Source of the DNA: Actinomucor elegans
Lineage: Eukaryota > Mucoromycota > Mucoromycetes > Mucorales > Mucoraceae
Assembly: GCA_026027325.1 (NCBI GenBank)
Contig: JAMSLZ010000007.1
Location: 1,426,001 to 1,490,000 of the forward strand
DNA: 64,000 nt
Reading direction: 5' to 3'
Each line of letters opens with the position of its first letter. Position 1 is the stretch's first letter. Below, in pieces: positions 1 to 11,434 of the stretch. A model generated the notes under the pieces. It made no database searches. It was not told the DNA's origin and worked only from the letters and a program-made list of their open reading frames with translations. The position numbers and the translations under genes were made by a program.

Positions 1-240
1 GCCTATTGATCAAAGTTGTACGTAATGCATGTAATTTAACGTCTGTTATTAATATATTGTATGATCATTGTAATTTAATTATATGATAATTTTACCTAAT
101 GCAATAGGCCATGCTAAAAGTGTAAACTACTTATCGAATGCGACTTTTAATTTTAATCCTGTGATAGATGGATGAATTATAAAATATAGAAAAATAAATG
201 AGACCTGATAAGCCTTGTTATTAAAATGAAGACGTCTTCA

Positions 241-272
<32 letters not shown>

Positions 273-847
273 GTTGGGCTATAGCTATATTTAAAACTAC
301 CTGAAAACAGTCTTTTATGAAGAAATTTTGTACCATTCAATGTGTTACTTAATCTTCATAAAATGCATTCATACACTTTTGTAAACTATCATTTGCGTAT
401 TGTTATTAAAGATGAGGTAAAAGATCCGAGAGAAAATTATGTCTAGGGAAATAATGAACCAAGAAGGATCAATGATTTTGGAAAAAAAAAAAAAAAAAAG
501 TATAATTTTTATAGCTAATCATAGACAGACGCAGCAGGCAATACAACCTGAAACAGGACTAATATGACGGAATTCCAATTATGCTTTACATAATCAATCC
601 ATTAACATCATTTAATCGCGTTTGGAGCAGTAATGGACCAAGATGGATGAATAATTTTCAGGCAAACGATAGAAGAAAAAGAATTATTTCTAATGAAGTG
701 ATTTTGGAAACTGTATCTGGATGAAATATAGTTTCAGAAGTATTTAAGAAAGAGTATCGTAAGGTGACCTGGATAAATTGATAAGATTATGAAGATTTAT
801 TATTAAGAAAAGTTATGATTGTATTAATACACGTAATGTATAAAGTA
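1..847. other. Intergenic, AT-rich, no gene seen
   Basis: No credible coding exon was found. The stretch contains a long A homopolymer (about 27 A from 246) and a second A-run near 481-499. Its first ~110 bases carry an AATGCATGTAATTTAA block that resembles block 3 of the dispersed repeat family described for 40.4 and 62.1 kb, so it is probably a diverged copy of that repeat. Confidence 0.5.
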
Positions 848-1371
848 TTAGGCCATGAAATAGGAAATGGTTAAAGAAACAAGAAATAAGGGCATAGCAG
901 CACTGGATTTCAATACGGAACCGACCGAGACACCGCTATGAGTAGTGGAAGTAGCAGATTTGGATGCTGTGGCGGAAGCAGAGTGGAAACCAGTTGCAGA
1001 TGCAGAAGCAATGCTGCCACTAGGTAACGCAGTAGCGCTAGCTACAGTGCCAGTAGAAGAAGCCAAGACTTGCTTGAATGAAGCAGCAGCAGAAGGCCTA
1101 ATTAATGTGTTAAAATACATTCGCATTGCTTGGCTATTTACCATTTATCACTAATGCAGCTTTCATAGCATTCGATATTTCCTTTACATGCTGTAACACA
1201 ACTATTTGCTTCTACCACTACAAGACGACGTTAGAATTCGCTTCGTAGTCGAAAATATACCTTACCGCATTTGCTAATGCAAGAACTGTCTGCAGCATCA
1301 CAATCACAGCGAGCATAGCAATCAAGAACGAATAAGCAGAGAGTCACTAGACAAAAGATGATAGATTTCAT
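848..1371 (-). CDS. Small secreted Cys-rich protein, predicted GPI-anchored (143 aa, 3 exons)
   Basis: Spliced by eye on the minus strand: exons 1371-1266, 1217-1142 and 1097-848. The two introns (48 and 44 bp) have GT..AG ends and the phases fit, giving 143 residues. Residues 1-20 are a signal peptide ending LDCYA. The mature N-terminus holds eight cysteines spaced C-x-C-x6-C-x3-C-x6-C-x3-C-x5-C-x3-C. A Ser/Thr/Ala-rich stretch follows, then a hydrophobic C-terminal tail (MPLFLVSLTISYFMA), as expected for a GPI-attachment signal. It is therefore probably a cell-wall or plasma-membrane surface protein. Eight cysteines recall CFEM proteins, but the spacing and short length do not match that family, so I assign no family. 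It is divergently transcribed from the bZIP gene. The third exon alone looks like a featureless Ser-rich ORF. The spliced model is well supported by phase but not by transcripts. Confidence 0.75.
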
Positions 1372-1962
1372 TGTGTATGGCGCAAACATAGAAAAAAAAA
1401 GCTTAGAACATCAGCTTTATATTCATTTTTCTGGTCTTTTGGTTAACAATTCTTGGATCCAAGGTCACAAAACGAGTCTATATATATGATTTGACTGATG
1501 AAATGTCAAAAAAAAAAGCCTGAGCGTTAAAAAATGAGATGCAGGAGTCTTATTCAAATAATGGGAATTGGGGCAATAACTCAGCTGTACATAGCTGACT
1601 TTTGATTAAAATGAGAGGGGGGAAGCTGAGATTCCCATGTGAAAAACTCACTAGCAGGTTTTCTGCCATTCAAACTTGACCAGCAAGCCCTTTTTTTTGC
1701 TATTGTAATGATGAGCAATCTAGGCGAATTGGACCTCGCTCTTTGTACTGTCTTCTATATCGCCTTGAAGCATTATCTTTGGCTTTGTCAAGAGAGAAAG
1801 AGGATAAGTGCATGTGGTGAGTAACCTTTTTTCTTCCAGGTGATACAATCATCTAGTCAAGTGTGTATAGAAGAAATTTCTCGGAATAACCTTTGATGAG
1901 AATGAAACTTCTTTTTTCTTTTTTTTTTCTTTATCCCTTTAAACTCGAAACCTTTTTTTAAT
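1372..1962. promoter_or_regulatory. Divergent intergenic promoter region
   Basis: About 590 bp lie between the divergent starts of the Cys-rich protein and the bZIP factor. A TATATATATG stretch near 1481 and a long T/C-rich tract (about 1910-1960) directly before the bZIP ATG are typical of fungal promoters and leaders. A short open frame at 1639-1824 lacks an ATG start and shows no recognisable protein; it was not called. Confidence 0.4.
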
Positions 1963-3539
1963 ATGACCGAGATTGCATTTGAACACTTTGACCCTGAGTT
2001 TGAGCTAGGCAATCTAGACATAAACGGAAAACCAATTAAGCCCCGTAAAAAGCCTGGTAGAAAGCCCAATCCACCTTCTCCAGCGCAACGAAAAGCGCAA
2101 AATAGAGCAGCTCAACGAGCTTTTAGAGAGCGCAAAAGAAGAGAAATGAAAGATGCAGAAACAAATATTAAAAAGTGCATTCATATGCGTGATCAAGCTA
2201 TTAAAGATGCCAAGAAATTGCAAGTCAAAGTAGAAGAATTGATCTATGAAAACAACTATCTCAAAGGCCAACTGCTCAACCTCAAGATTGCTTGTATAGC
2301 AAACCGTGTGGATGTACCCAAATTTTGGGATACAGGTCGACGCGACAAGATGGGTGGAGACACCACTACTTTTTCGCGTACCAAAGACATTCCACAAGCC
2401 CTTGAATTCTTTTTGGACAGTAAAAAAAGGATCATCACTTCCAATGCAGAGGATATAGCTGCCTATGATACACCACCACAGTCCGTTTCGCCTGAAATGC
2501 ACAAAGATCTTCCAGGTGCTCCACAGCCAGCCTTTGATATAGTAGATCCGCTCTTACCGCAATCACCGCCTCACCCATTAGCTGCCTTCAACCTGGATGA
2601 ACTGATTCAAACTGCTTCTCATTCGGATATGGACCCTATGTTAATGCAATACCTCATGCAACCAGACTTGATGAATGATATGATGAATCAAATGAAGGAT
2701 ATACCACCTGAGCTTTGGTTAAATATGGTACCACCAGAACTAGCGGCTCTTATCCCTGCTGAAATCAAGTCTTATTTATCACACCCTCCCACGCTAACCG
2801 AAGGATCCACTGCTTCTTTAGCGTCGGATGCAACCCCACCACCTGCCAACAACTCTACATTCAAGCCAGAGATTCCCGTAGAAGAAGATTTCTGGTTGGA
2901 CATCAAGAATCCTACACCATCTCCATCCATGTCCAACAAGATCTATGTAGCAGGACCTATTTCACCTCTTGATGCGGTGAATCAAATGCGCACTATGCGA
3001 GATCAAAATGATAACCGTTATTTATTAACACCAAGTAAGAATTTATGAACTGGATTGATCAAAATTACTAAACATTGTTTCTAGCGGAATTGCAACGTAA
3101 AATACCCCACGATCCACGTATTGATTTGATTCCAGGGCCTACTATGAGAGATTATATGATCATCTTTCAAGACTATTACGATGCAAATGAACTATTCAAC
3201 TTTCTTATCTCATCTGCCATGTTTATAGGCGGTGAACTAGGCAACCCCGACTGTTGGTTTGTTCCACCCAACTTTGTCCGCAAGTACTGGTTCCTCTGTC
3301 CCAATCACCGACCCACACGGCCCGATAATTCTGTCGAAATCGCAGTCTTTTTAGCCAATAAGATGCTTGACGCGCTCAAACGACGTAAAGAGATGTATAT
3401 TATGCGAGATCAGTATTTGGATCAGTTCTTACCACCTACAATGGATGCTGTACAAAGCGATGAACCAGCTGAAGATGATGATCAAACGCAAGCAAGTGGA
3501 GGATTGGAATATGATCAGCGATTAGGCAAGTACATGTAA
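1963..3539 (+). CDS. bZIP transcription factor, Pap1/AP-1-type basic region (508 aa, 2 exons)
   Basis: Exons 1963-3034 and 3085-3539; the intron has a clear TACTAAAC branch site and a TTTCTAG acceptor. The basic region carries the fungal Pap1/Yap signature N-x2-AAQ-x2-FR at residues 47-54 (NRAAQRAFRERKRR). A leucine-zipper-like helix follows to about residue 110. The middle is Pro/Met-rich and acidic, plausible for activation. The C-terminal exon (MRDYMIIFQDYYDANELFNF, then a WFVPPNFVRKYWFL stretch) resembles the DUF3425 domain that follows the bZIP in many filamentous ascomycete factors; that match is from memory and moderate. The cysteine-rich redox domain of Yap1/Pap1 is not apparent, so an oxidative-stress role should not be assumed. 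The first ATG follows a polypyrimidine leader and is taken as the start. Confidence 0.85.
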
Positions 3540-4161
3540 TATATTTAGATATGGTTGTACTCATTCAATATATATAGACTTTTTAGTGATTAATACCATT
3601 AACAAAGATATACCTCGTATTATTTCACCAAACGTTTTCACAGTGTAACCTCTTTCTGAAAAGAAAAACCACAATCATATACAAACGCACTTTCATACAC
3701 TTCTGTTTATAACAATTATCATTATACAAAGCACTTCATTGTAATTATTAAACTATCCTTGATACAGAAAACACATTAATGATCTGCATTGTGTAACAAG
3801 GTTTTACCGAGTATTTTGCCGCGGGAAAACCACATACATGAATTAGAGCTTCGGCAATGGTTACTGACTACTATTCAATGACATACATATTTTTTTTTCT
3901 TCATTTAAAACCTGAGAAAGGGTGGAATACATTTAATTTGACAGATGCTAACAATGAAGAACTATACTGCTAATGTGTGATAATATGCGTAATGTACATC
4001 TTTGTTGAGTTAGTGTGATTACATACCTGTGCTACATTCGCCCAACGTCCGCCAAAAAGGCAAATCCAGGAGTTAGATAGACAATATGGGCGTTAGTAAG
4101 TTTTCTTTGGATATCAACGTTGTGTATATACGCTCGACTTGTCTTACTCTTCTTTCGCGTC
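3540..4161. other. Intergenic region, no gene seen
   Basis: AT-rich spacer between the bZIP stop and the first kelch gene. I see no coding exon, RNA gene or repeat; it should hold the bZIP 3' UTR and the kelch promoter. Confidence 0.5.
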
Positions 4162-6145
4162 ATGTATTTTATTGCAGTAGTTTTTTTGTTATTAATATTG
4201 ACTTACGCTCGTTGTGACTCACCAAATACGCGTTTAAATCCCAGTAAGCAACGGATATTTAAGCCACTATAATAGCTGATTGATTAACAAAGAGTGCAAA
4301 TAGGTTGCGCCTACCTGAATCAAAAGATATACTGTCATGATGCAGATAAAACACTCATTTTGGAAGTGTCACAGCAGCAACTATGGAATAGACAGTGGGC
4401 AACACTCGCGGACAAGGGTTTGGTGCAAGAAACAAGACAATACAGTGCATTCCTTTCTGTACCTGAGGGTTTGCTGATCCAACAGGGTGGTATGAATCCA
4501 GGTACCGCCAATCTTGTTCACCAAACTGCTATCTATGATACTAGCACAAACGTATGGAAAGCAGGATCCAATTATGTTGATCCTGCCACTGGGGCAAGTC
4601 GACAAATGTATTAATAGTAGATACTCTTTTCTGAAATGCGAAATGAAATTAGCTGATATTTTTTATTACTTAGATTTTCTTCAGCAGCCGTGTACATACC
4701 TCAGTTAGATGCGGTAGCATTTTATGGTGGACGTGAAAAGTAAAGCCAATCGAAATACACTTACTGACCCCATGCCATCATTGACACATTCTTTGATAGA
4801 AACCCAGTGAGCATAACTGGTAGTATCAACGCCACAACGGCATCTCTGATAGATAATGCACTGAATGGTGTATTAAGCAATCGAGGATTTGATTCTCAAA
4901 CACTATATAACATCAAGACAAATGTACGTCCTTTTTTTGATACTAGATCTTCATGCTCATAGTGGCTCACCTTCTATTGCCCTTTATTGAACAGACATGG
5001 AGCCAGTTCCCTCGTCAATCCAATTTACCGCGTAATAACTATGTCTCGTCACAAACAGCTACCTACCATCCATCATCAGGCAAGATATTCTATTTAGGTG
5101 GTGGCTACTATATTAGCGCTGTTTCAGATTTACTAGTAGCAAACTCGTTTGCTTTTGGCTTATCCTTTAATACAAACACAGGTGCCTGGTTCAATGAAAC
5201 CTTTGGCGGTGATACGATACCGAGTCAAAGACTCGATCATACAGCCACTTTAAGTAAGTAAATATTACACATTTGATTCTGTGCTTCTTTTTCATTCATA
5301 AAACACTGTTATATAGTGCCTAATTCACAAGATGATATTTTGATCTATGGCGGAGGAGACCTCCTTAATCCTGAAGCTGGTATAGTAATATGCTTATTGA
5401 AGTGTACAAACATAGCTAACCTTTTTGAGTCACAGCACTGCCTGATCACTATTGCTTCTCATTGAATTTGAAGACGATGAAATGGACTCATCACAGTATG
5501 AAGCCTCCAGCAGGAATATCAGGACCAAGAACAAAACATGCAGGTGATTAATAAACCAATCGGACCTTATTACGGTTGATCTAACCTTGATTTCATTAGC
5601 CGTACTAGTAGGCACCGTTTTATTCATTCTGTTCGGATCGGATTCCAATGGAAACAGCTTGAACGATATACTGCTTCTTGATGCACAAAACGCCGCATTG
5701 GTTTCAGTTTTGACCGAACCAGTTAGTAATAGTACAAGATTATATCCCGGTGTGATCGCAGGCTTTGTTATTGGCATTGTAGTTGGTATTGCTGTAAGAT
5801 ACCATATTTATTTATTTTGTTCCTTTTATCTATATCATCTACTAAAACTTATTTCTTTCATAGATATTGGCGACGCTTCTCCTATTGTTTTTCCGCAAGA
5901 AAAGACGTGTCTGTAGGGATTTACCCAACAAAGAATCAATGTCTAGCAATGTTCAAGTAAATAATGAAGTCATTATCACGCCAGATACAAAGTCGATGAC
6001 CAAACTGGAGAGTGAACATAGAGAGATACCCTCATTTTACACACCACAACTAGCCTCCTCCAACAAATTAGAGGAAATTGAGATATTTGTTTACGATGAA
6101 GATCAAGATCTAGCTGATGCAACGACTAAACCCCATATAAAATGA
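4162..6145 (+). CDS. Kelch/galactose-oxidase-like single-pass membrane protein, copy 1 (493 aa, 9 exons)
   Basis: Exons 4162-4243, 4304-4607, 4674-4739, 4800-4923, 4995-5253, 5317-5379, 5436-5543, 5600-5793 and 5864-6145; all phases fit. The first exon encodes a signal peptide (MYFIAVVFLLLILTYARC). The ectodomain has kelch-type blades with di-glycines (FYGG, FYLGGGYY, ILIYGGG) and blade-end Trp motifs, suggesting a beta-propeller. A transmembrane segment at about residues 386-410 is split by the last intron and followed by a basic stop-transfer (FRKKRR) and a cytoplasmic tail of about 80 residues. Intron positions and phases match those of the paralogue at 9.2-11.4 kb, so the two arose by duplication. 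Here the first blade lacks the Tyr-Gly-Gly motif of the paralogue (YCHDADK instead of YCYGGY). The likely role is cell-surface recognition or adhesion. The copper-radical residues of galactose oxidase were not identified, so enzymatic activity is not implied. Confidence 0.85.
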
Positions 6146-9100
6146 ACCTCATACCTATACATACATAATACAAGTATATATATATATATTATATACTACA
6201 GGTCGCTGCTTTCTTTTGTGTTATTATGAGTGTTACTTTGCAAAATGATACCAATTACTATAGTTGATGTATAATGTGATATATTTCATTGGATTAAAAA
6301 AATATCACCACGACTTATGTAATACTACCTGCTGCTCAGCGCTACTCACCAACATAAATTTTAATAAAGTTTTGTATAATTATTTCGGTATTATCATATT
6401 GGTCATTCTTTTGATGTACATCAAAAATGGCAGTATAAGGCTTTGTTAACTTTTATTGATTTATGAGAGTTAAGCATTGAAGCTAATTCTCCGTCCCTAC
6501 ATGACATCGAACTCTGGTTGCGATTCTCTTCCTGGAATCAGAGCCAAAAAAAATAAAAAATAAAAAATAAAAAAAATAAAAAAAATAATGCTATTTGTGA
6601 CAAACATCCTACCATTATACAACCTTGTCTCGATATATAGTAGTTTGAGATAAAATTTTGAATGTTTTATAATTTATAGAAAAACTATGCTTTTTTTTAA
6701 TTAATATGCTTTGTATCTAGAAGCACAATCATGCAGGTTCTAAAAAAACTTTGACAGTGTAGTGTTTTTTCCTCTCTTTAGTGTCATTCTACTTATAATA
6801 TCAATAAAAGATTAACCAATTTTTTCTATAGTATGTATTAATACTGCAAAGTGCAAATATGTACCCATAATCTTGTATGTTATTCCTAATTTTTTGGTGC
6901 ACATTTGACAAAAAACTGACTCTTGACCTATCCCTTTAATTTTGTGGCTGTGATTGAACATTGGCGTCAGGATATTCTCTTCCGGATCTCTCCTGAATTC
7001 TTGACAAAAATCCTTTCCATGCATCCAATTTTTTGTAGTGCAAGTAAAAGCATCAAGGGAGTTCGAAGGCCAAATATTTTGGACCTTCGGAACATCACTT
7101 TGCTGTTTTAGCTATTAGTGAAACATATATCATTAGAAAGAGTATTTGATCTACTATAAACTCTATTAAACTTATAAAACATGGTTTAATGTTCATCCTC
7201 TTCTATACTATGATTTGTAATCTTTAGTCAATTTCCGAAGTCTAGTTTTTTTAATACTTTATAGCTTGGAGAGTTGTGAGGATAGGTGCGCTAGATTCAA
7301 TATAAGGAATTTCCTTCGATATCAGTTCAACATTTAATTTAATTAGTATCACATGCTCACAAGGAAACCCTGCTATGTTAGTATTACCATTCCTCTTTCG
7401 TCTGTTCGTTATATGCAATGTCCTATGCACACTCTTTGTTATGTAGCTTTCATTATTAATAGTATAGCTGATTAATTATATGCGTATTATGATGTAAAAC
7501 CTTTATTATGTGCTAAAAAGTTTAAAATAATATTATTTGATTGAGCAGTAGATTTCATAGAATAAAATGGGTTGTCTAAACCAACAATTGACTGTATATA
7601 AGCAAAATTGAACTCAGTCGAATTATGCAAAATGGATTAAACAAGGATTACTATCTCATATCTGCCTACTTTGCTATAATCAACAAAGTTAACGCCGTCC
7701 CCCTCATATATCCCAACCTGGTTCTGTCATTTCTGTTCATTTGCTGAATTTATTGGATGCACATTGACCCGCGGCAAAAGAACCATAGCTCCATGTCTTT
7801 GCTCATTTTTTCCATTTCTCACTGACGGTTTTGGGAGGTAATTAAGATGCAATCTTTAAAATGAACATGTATCTAGACGATACTATGCGATGTCAAGATA
7901 CAAAGCACTACACATATTTAAGGTCTCAGCTTGTTTAATCTGGCATTCAATAATAATGCAATATTTAATAGATCTCAAGCTGTGCAATATAGAGATCTTG
8001 ATCTTTTCTTTTACATCAATAAACACACCGCATGTTCAGTGTGATCAAATTGCTATATTCCCTTTTGTAGTAGAAATCATTTTATATCCCATACAACTCT
8101 CACTCACTGCCCTGAAGGTTGAATAAACAATCAAACAAATGATTAAATCAAATATAAAATATAATAAACTTTTTTACGCTACAGGTAATTTTTTTATTTT
8201 TGCTCTGCTATCCCAAATTATAAAGGTTTTCCGATATAAGAGTTCTATCAAGCACAGAAATCACAACGGCCTTTTTATCAATTGCACACAAATTAGTCTC
8301 GCGCAAAGAGAAGCAATTTCAATCAACTGGTATACATTCAGCTTTTTGGAAATGAACTAGCTTGACTTTTAGGAAAAATCAATGAAAAAGCTCTATTGTC
8401 ATGTTTAACATAGACTTGCCGAAAGGACATCTTTTAATATTGGATTCACTCTCAACTTAATAGAATTATTTTAAGCATAAAGAAAAAAGTAAAATTAGTA
8501 TACATAGTAGATGAAATGAGGTAACTGTTAATTGTGCAAGCTGCCTTTTTCCTTTTCTTTGTTTTCATTCACAGGCACATTGTATAGAAAAAAGCGTACC
8601 CGTTGCTTGATCGGAGTTGTTTCACTGTTACACGTTAATAAGTCGATCAGAACCTAATTATAGGTTTTTTGGACAGGCTTACCAAACAGTGGGGCAAGAA
8701 TACAAAGAAGTTGGAATTACATTTCATAAACATCGTATTCTTCTGACTCAATAGATCAAGAGTGCTATTGTAAATAACACGTTGTTAGAACTTAATCAAG
8801 TGTAAAAAATTTGGAGCTCTACCTTCCAGCATGGCTGCAAGTACAATCCAAAGATTAAGAGCTTTATTCAAAAGATAAAGTCGCACATTGCCTTGAGTAA
8901 CTAGTAGCTTTTGAGATTTAACTTGATAGTACAGACTCTTGCGAAAAAAAAAAACGATCTGTGAGTCTTGACTTTTCCACAGAAAGCCATCATATCAAAT
9001 CGAATATAAATTTATATATATAAATAGGATCAGCAGAGTCATTTCTGGGTCCTTTAATGACTGATAAAAGAGCTAAAATCGGTAAATGGTTCAATGTTAT

Positions 9101-9233
9101 ACAGTAGTTACCATTGAATGCTTTTGTGTAATATCATTTAATATTTCCCGGTTGCCCTGCGTTTAGTTTCTTTTTCTTTTGTTTCTTTTTTGCGCTTATT
9201 GTATAGGAATAGAGTAGTTTTGATAAATCTATA
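6146..9233. other. Intergenic spacer between kelch paralogues
   Basis: About 3.1 kb of AT-rich DNA. Short open frames at 6264-6449, 6923-7111, 7890-8126 and 8139-8360 show no domain, splice-compatible neighbours or coding bias. An A/T-rich simple repeat of (A)nT units lies at 6545-6588. I found no remnant of a third kelch copy by eye. Confidence 0.5.
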
Positions 9234-11434
9234 ATGAATGCAGTGGTGTACAAGTTTGCTGCTTTAATCTTTACGCTTGTAGCCATTGTCTCTTCTATGG
9301 AGCTACCACCTCGAAAAGGCGCCAGTATGTAGTTTAAAAAACTAGACCAACCCCAGGAAAATTATTCATTTTTTATTTCGAAAAGACTGCGCTTATCTAG
9401 TAGATCGTATTTACTGCTACGGAGGTTATATTAAAGGTTCTTCAGGCAGTGATACTCTATCTGCTCTAGACATTAATAATAACAATGGACAACCGTATCA
9501 AAATTTGATCACTCAATGGACTCCAGTAACACCACAACCTACCAATATTCAACTTGGTTTTAGAGGATTCCCTCAAGCAGTTGCTTTACCTGATGGTAAA
9601 CGCTTTCTTTTCCAGGGAGGCTACAACTATGCTGCAGCCCTCAAAGATCAAACGATTGTATATAATGCAGAAACGAATTCTTGGAGCACACTTCCAAACT
9701 ACTTTGATGCCAGCAATGGTGGCGATCGCCAAATGTGAGTTCACTTTTTAACTGTGTATCTTACTATTAGACGGTCATAACTTACTATATACCAGTTACT
9801 ATGGAACTGGCGTGACATTGCCTGAAATTAATGCAGTAGGCTTTTATGGTGGATATCAACAGTAAGAAAAAAGTTTAGCACTCTACAGAGGCATTGTAGT
9901 GGATATTTAAAACCATATATAGACATGTACAGCTTGGCTCCAACTTCAACACAGCATATGGATTAAGTATCCCAGGTTTAACTTTTAATAATAGTGATGG
10001 CTTCACGAATAGTTACGCTGGTTTTTACCATTTCGCTTTACTTGATCTCAGTTCGAATGTAGGTTTTCGATTTAGCATTTATTAAATTCAGCAAAACTCA
10101 TTTAATATTTCAAGACTTGGACGATACCTCAGCAAGTCAATACTCCTCGCGATTATCATATCATGAAAAGTGTTACTTACGTTCCAGGCACTAAAAAGAT
10201 CTTTTATTTGGGTGGAAGCTACTATAATACAACCAGTCAAGACTTATTTACTAGCTATTTAACATATGCTACGACCTTTGACACAACTACTATGGAATGG
10301 AAATACGAAGACATTAGTGGAACAAACTATCCCGGGGAAAGAGTAATGCATACAGCTACATTACGTGGGTTATTAAAAAGAAAGGATAATAAGAGTTTTT
10401 TATACTAATTTTTTTTTTTTAGTCTCTGATGGTGAAAATATTCTTTTATATGGTGGTACCTATGATGATAAGACACGTATGTGATAGATAATTGAAAATG
10501 TACATTCTAAATGGGCCTTATTGAATAGCTGTGGTGGACTATTGCTACACATTGAATGTACCCAAGATGCAATGGACATATCGCAATTTAAACGCTCCTG
10601 TTGGTGTATCAGGCCCAAGAGCCTATCATTCAGGTATGGATTCAAGTCTTACTGACTCAAAAAAAGAAGGGTATTAATTAAAAAAGTATATTGAAACAAA
10701 CAGCTGTCTTGGTAAATAATACTAGTTTATTCATTCTGTTCGGTATGACTCAAACCACAAATCTTACAAATGATTTACTTGTCTTGGACGTACGCAATGT
10801 CAATAATCTGGCCTTTGCAGACCGATATCCTTTTGACCAAACTGGGTCAAGCTCAACAGTAAACAATGACACCAAATCCACTACTACCTCTTCAAGCGGC
10901 TCACATTCTAGTAATGGCTTAGGCACAGGTGCAATTGTTGGTATTGCTGTTGGTTGTGCCATTGCGGTAAGCCATCGTCAGTAAACCGAAAAAAAATTAA
11001 TAATAATAATAATAATATAGGGCATTCTCACCGTGGCAGCAATTATTTTCTTTGTACGAAGAAACAAAAAGAAGCACTACCATGAATACTCATCAAGTGC
11101 AATTCAATCGCATGATTCCAATAATAACAGAGATAATTCAATGGTTGATATGAATTGGGATAGAATGGATGCCCAACAAGTTTATAGGGAAATAGATCCA
11201 TCTTTGGTTCAGCAGCATACCTCTACAGCAGCAATAGTTGAACCTCCTCAACAATCTATGGTTGAACGCCCTCATCAAGAGTTCAGTCAGCAGCAGTATC
11301 AACAGCGTGTTTCCATAGACCATGGATCAAAGCCATCTGCATCAACTGTTATATCGCCAGATGGTAGTCACCCTCCGGAGCCTCCACATGCAAAAGCTTT
11401 TATGCAAGTGGTTAAACCAGACAGTGGATTCTAA
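9234..11434 (+). CDS. Kelch/galactose-oxidase-like single-pass membrane protein, copy 2 (575 aa, 9 exons)
   Basis: Exons 9234-9324, 9386-9734, 9796-9861, 9923-10058, 10115-10364, 10423-10476, 10529-10633, 10704-10966 and 11021-11434, in phase throughout. The start is the ATG opening a clear signal peptide (MNAVVYKFAALIFTLVAIVSS). Kelch blades are visible as IYCYGGY, FLFQGGYNY, AVGFYGGY, IFYLGGSYY and ILLYGGTY. A Ser/Thr-rich stalk (residues about 395-422) precedes a transmembrane helix (about 424-450, IVGIAVGCAIA/GILTVAAIIFFV) and the stop-transfer RRNKKK. The cytoplasmic tail of about 125 residues is Gln/Ser/His-rich and unlike that of copy 1. The topology is that of a type I surface protein with an extracellular propeller, plausibly a receptor or adhesin. 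Exon 3 has the same length (66 bp) as in copy 1. Confidence 0.88.
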
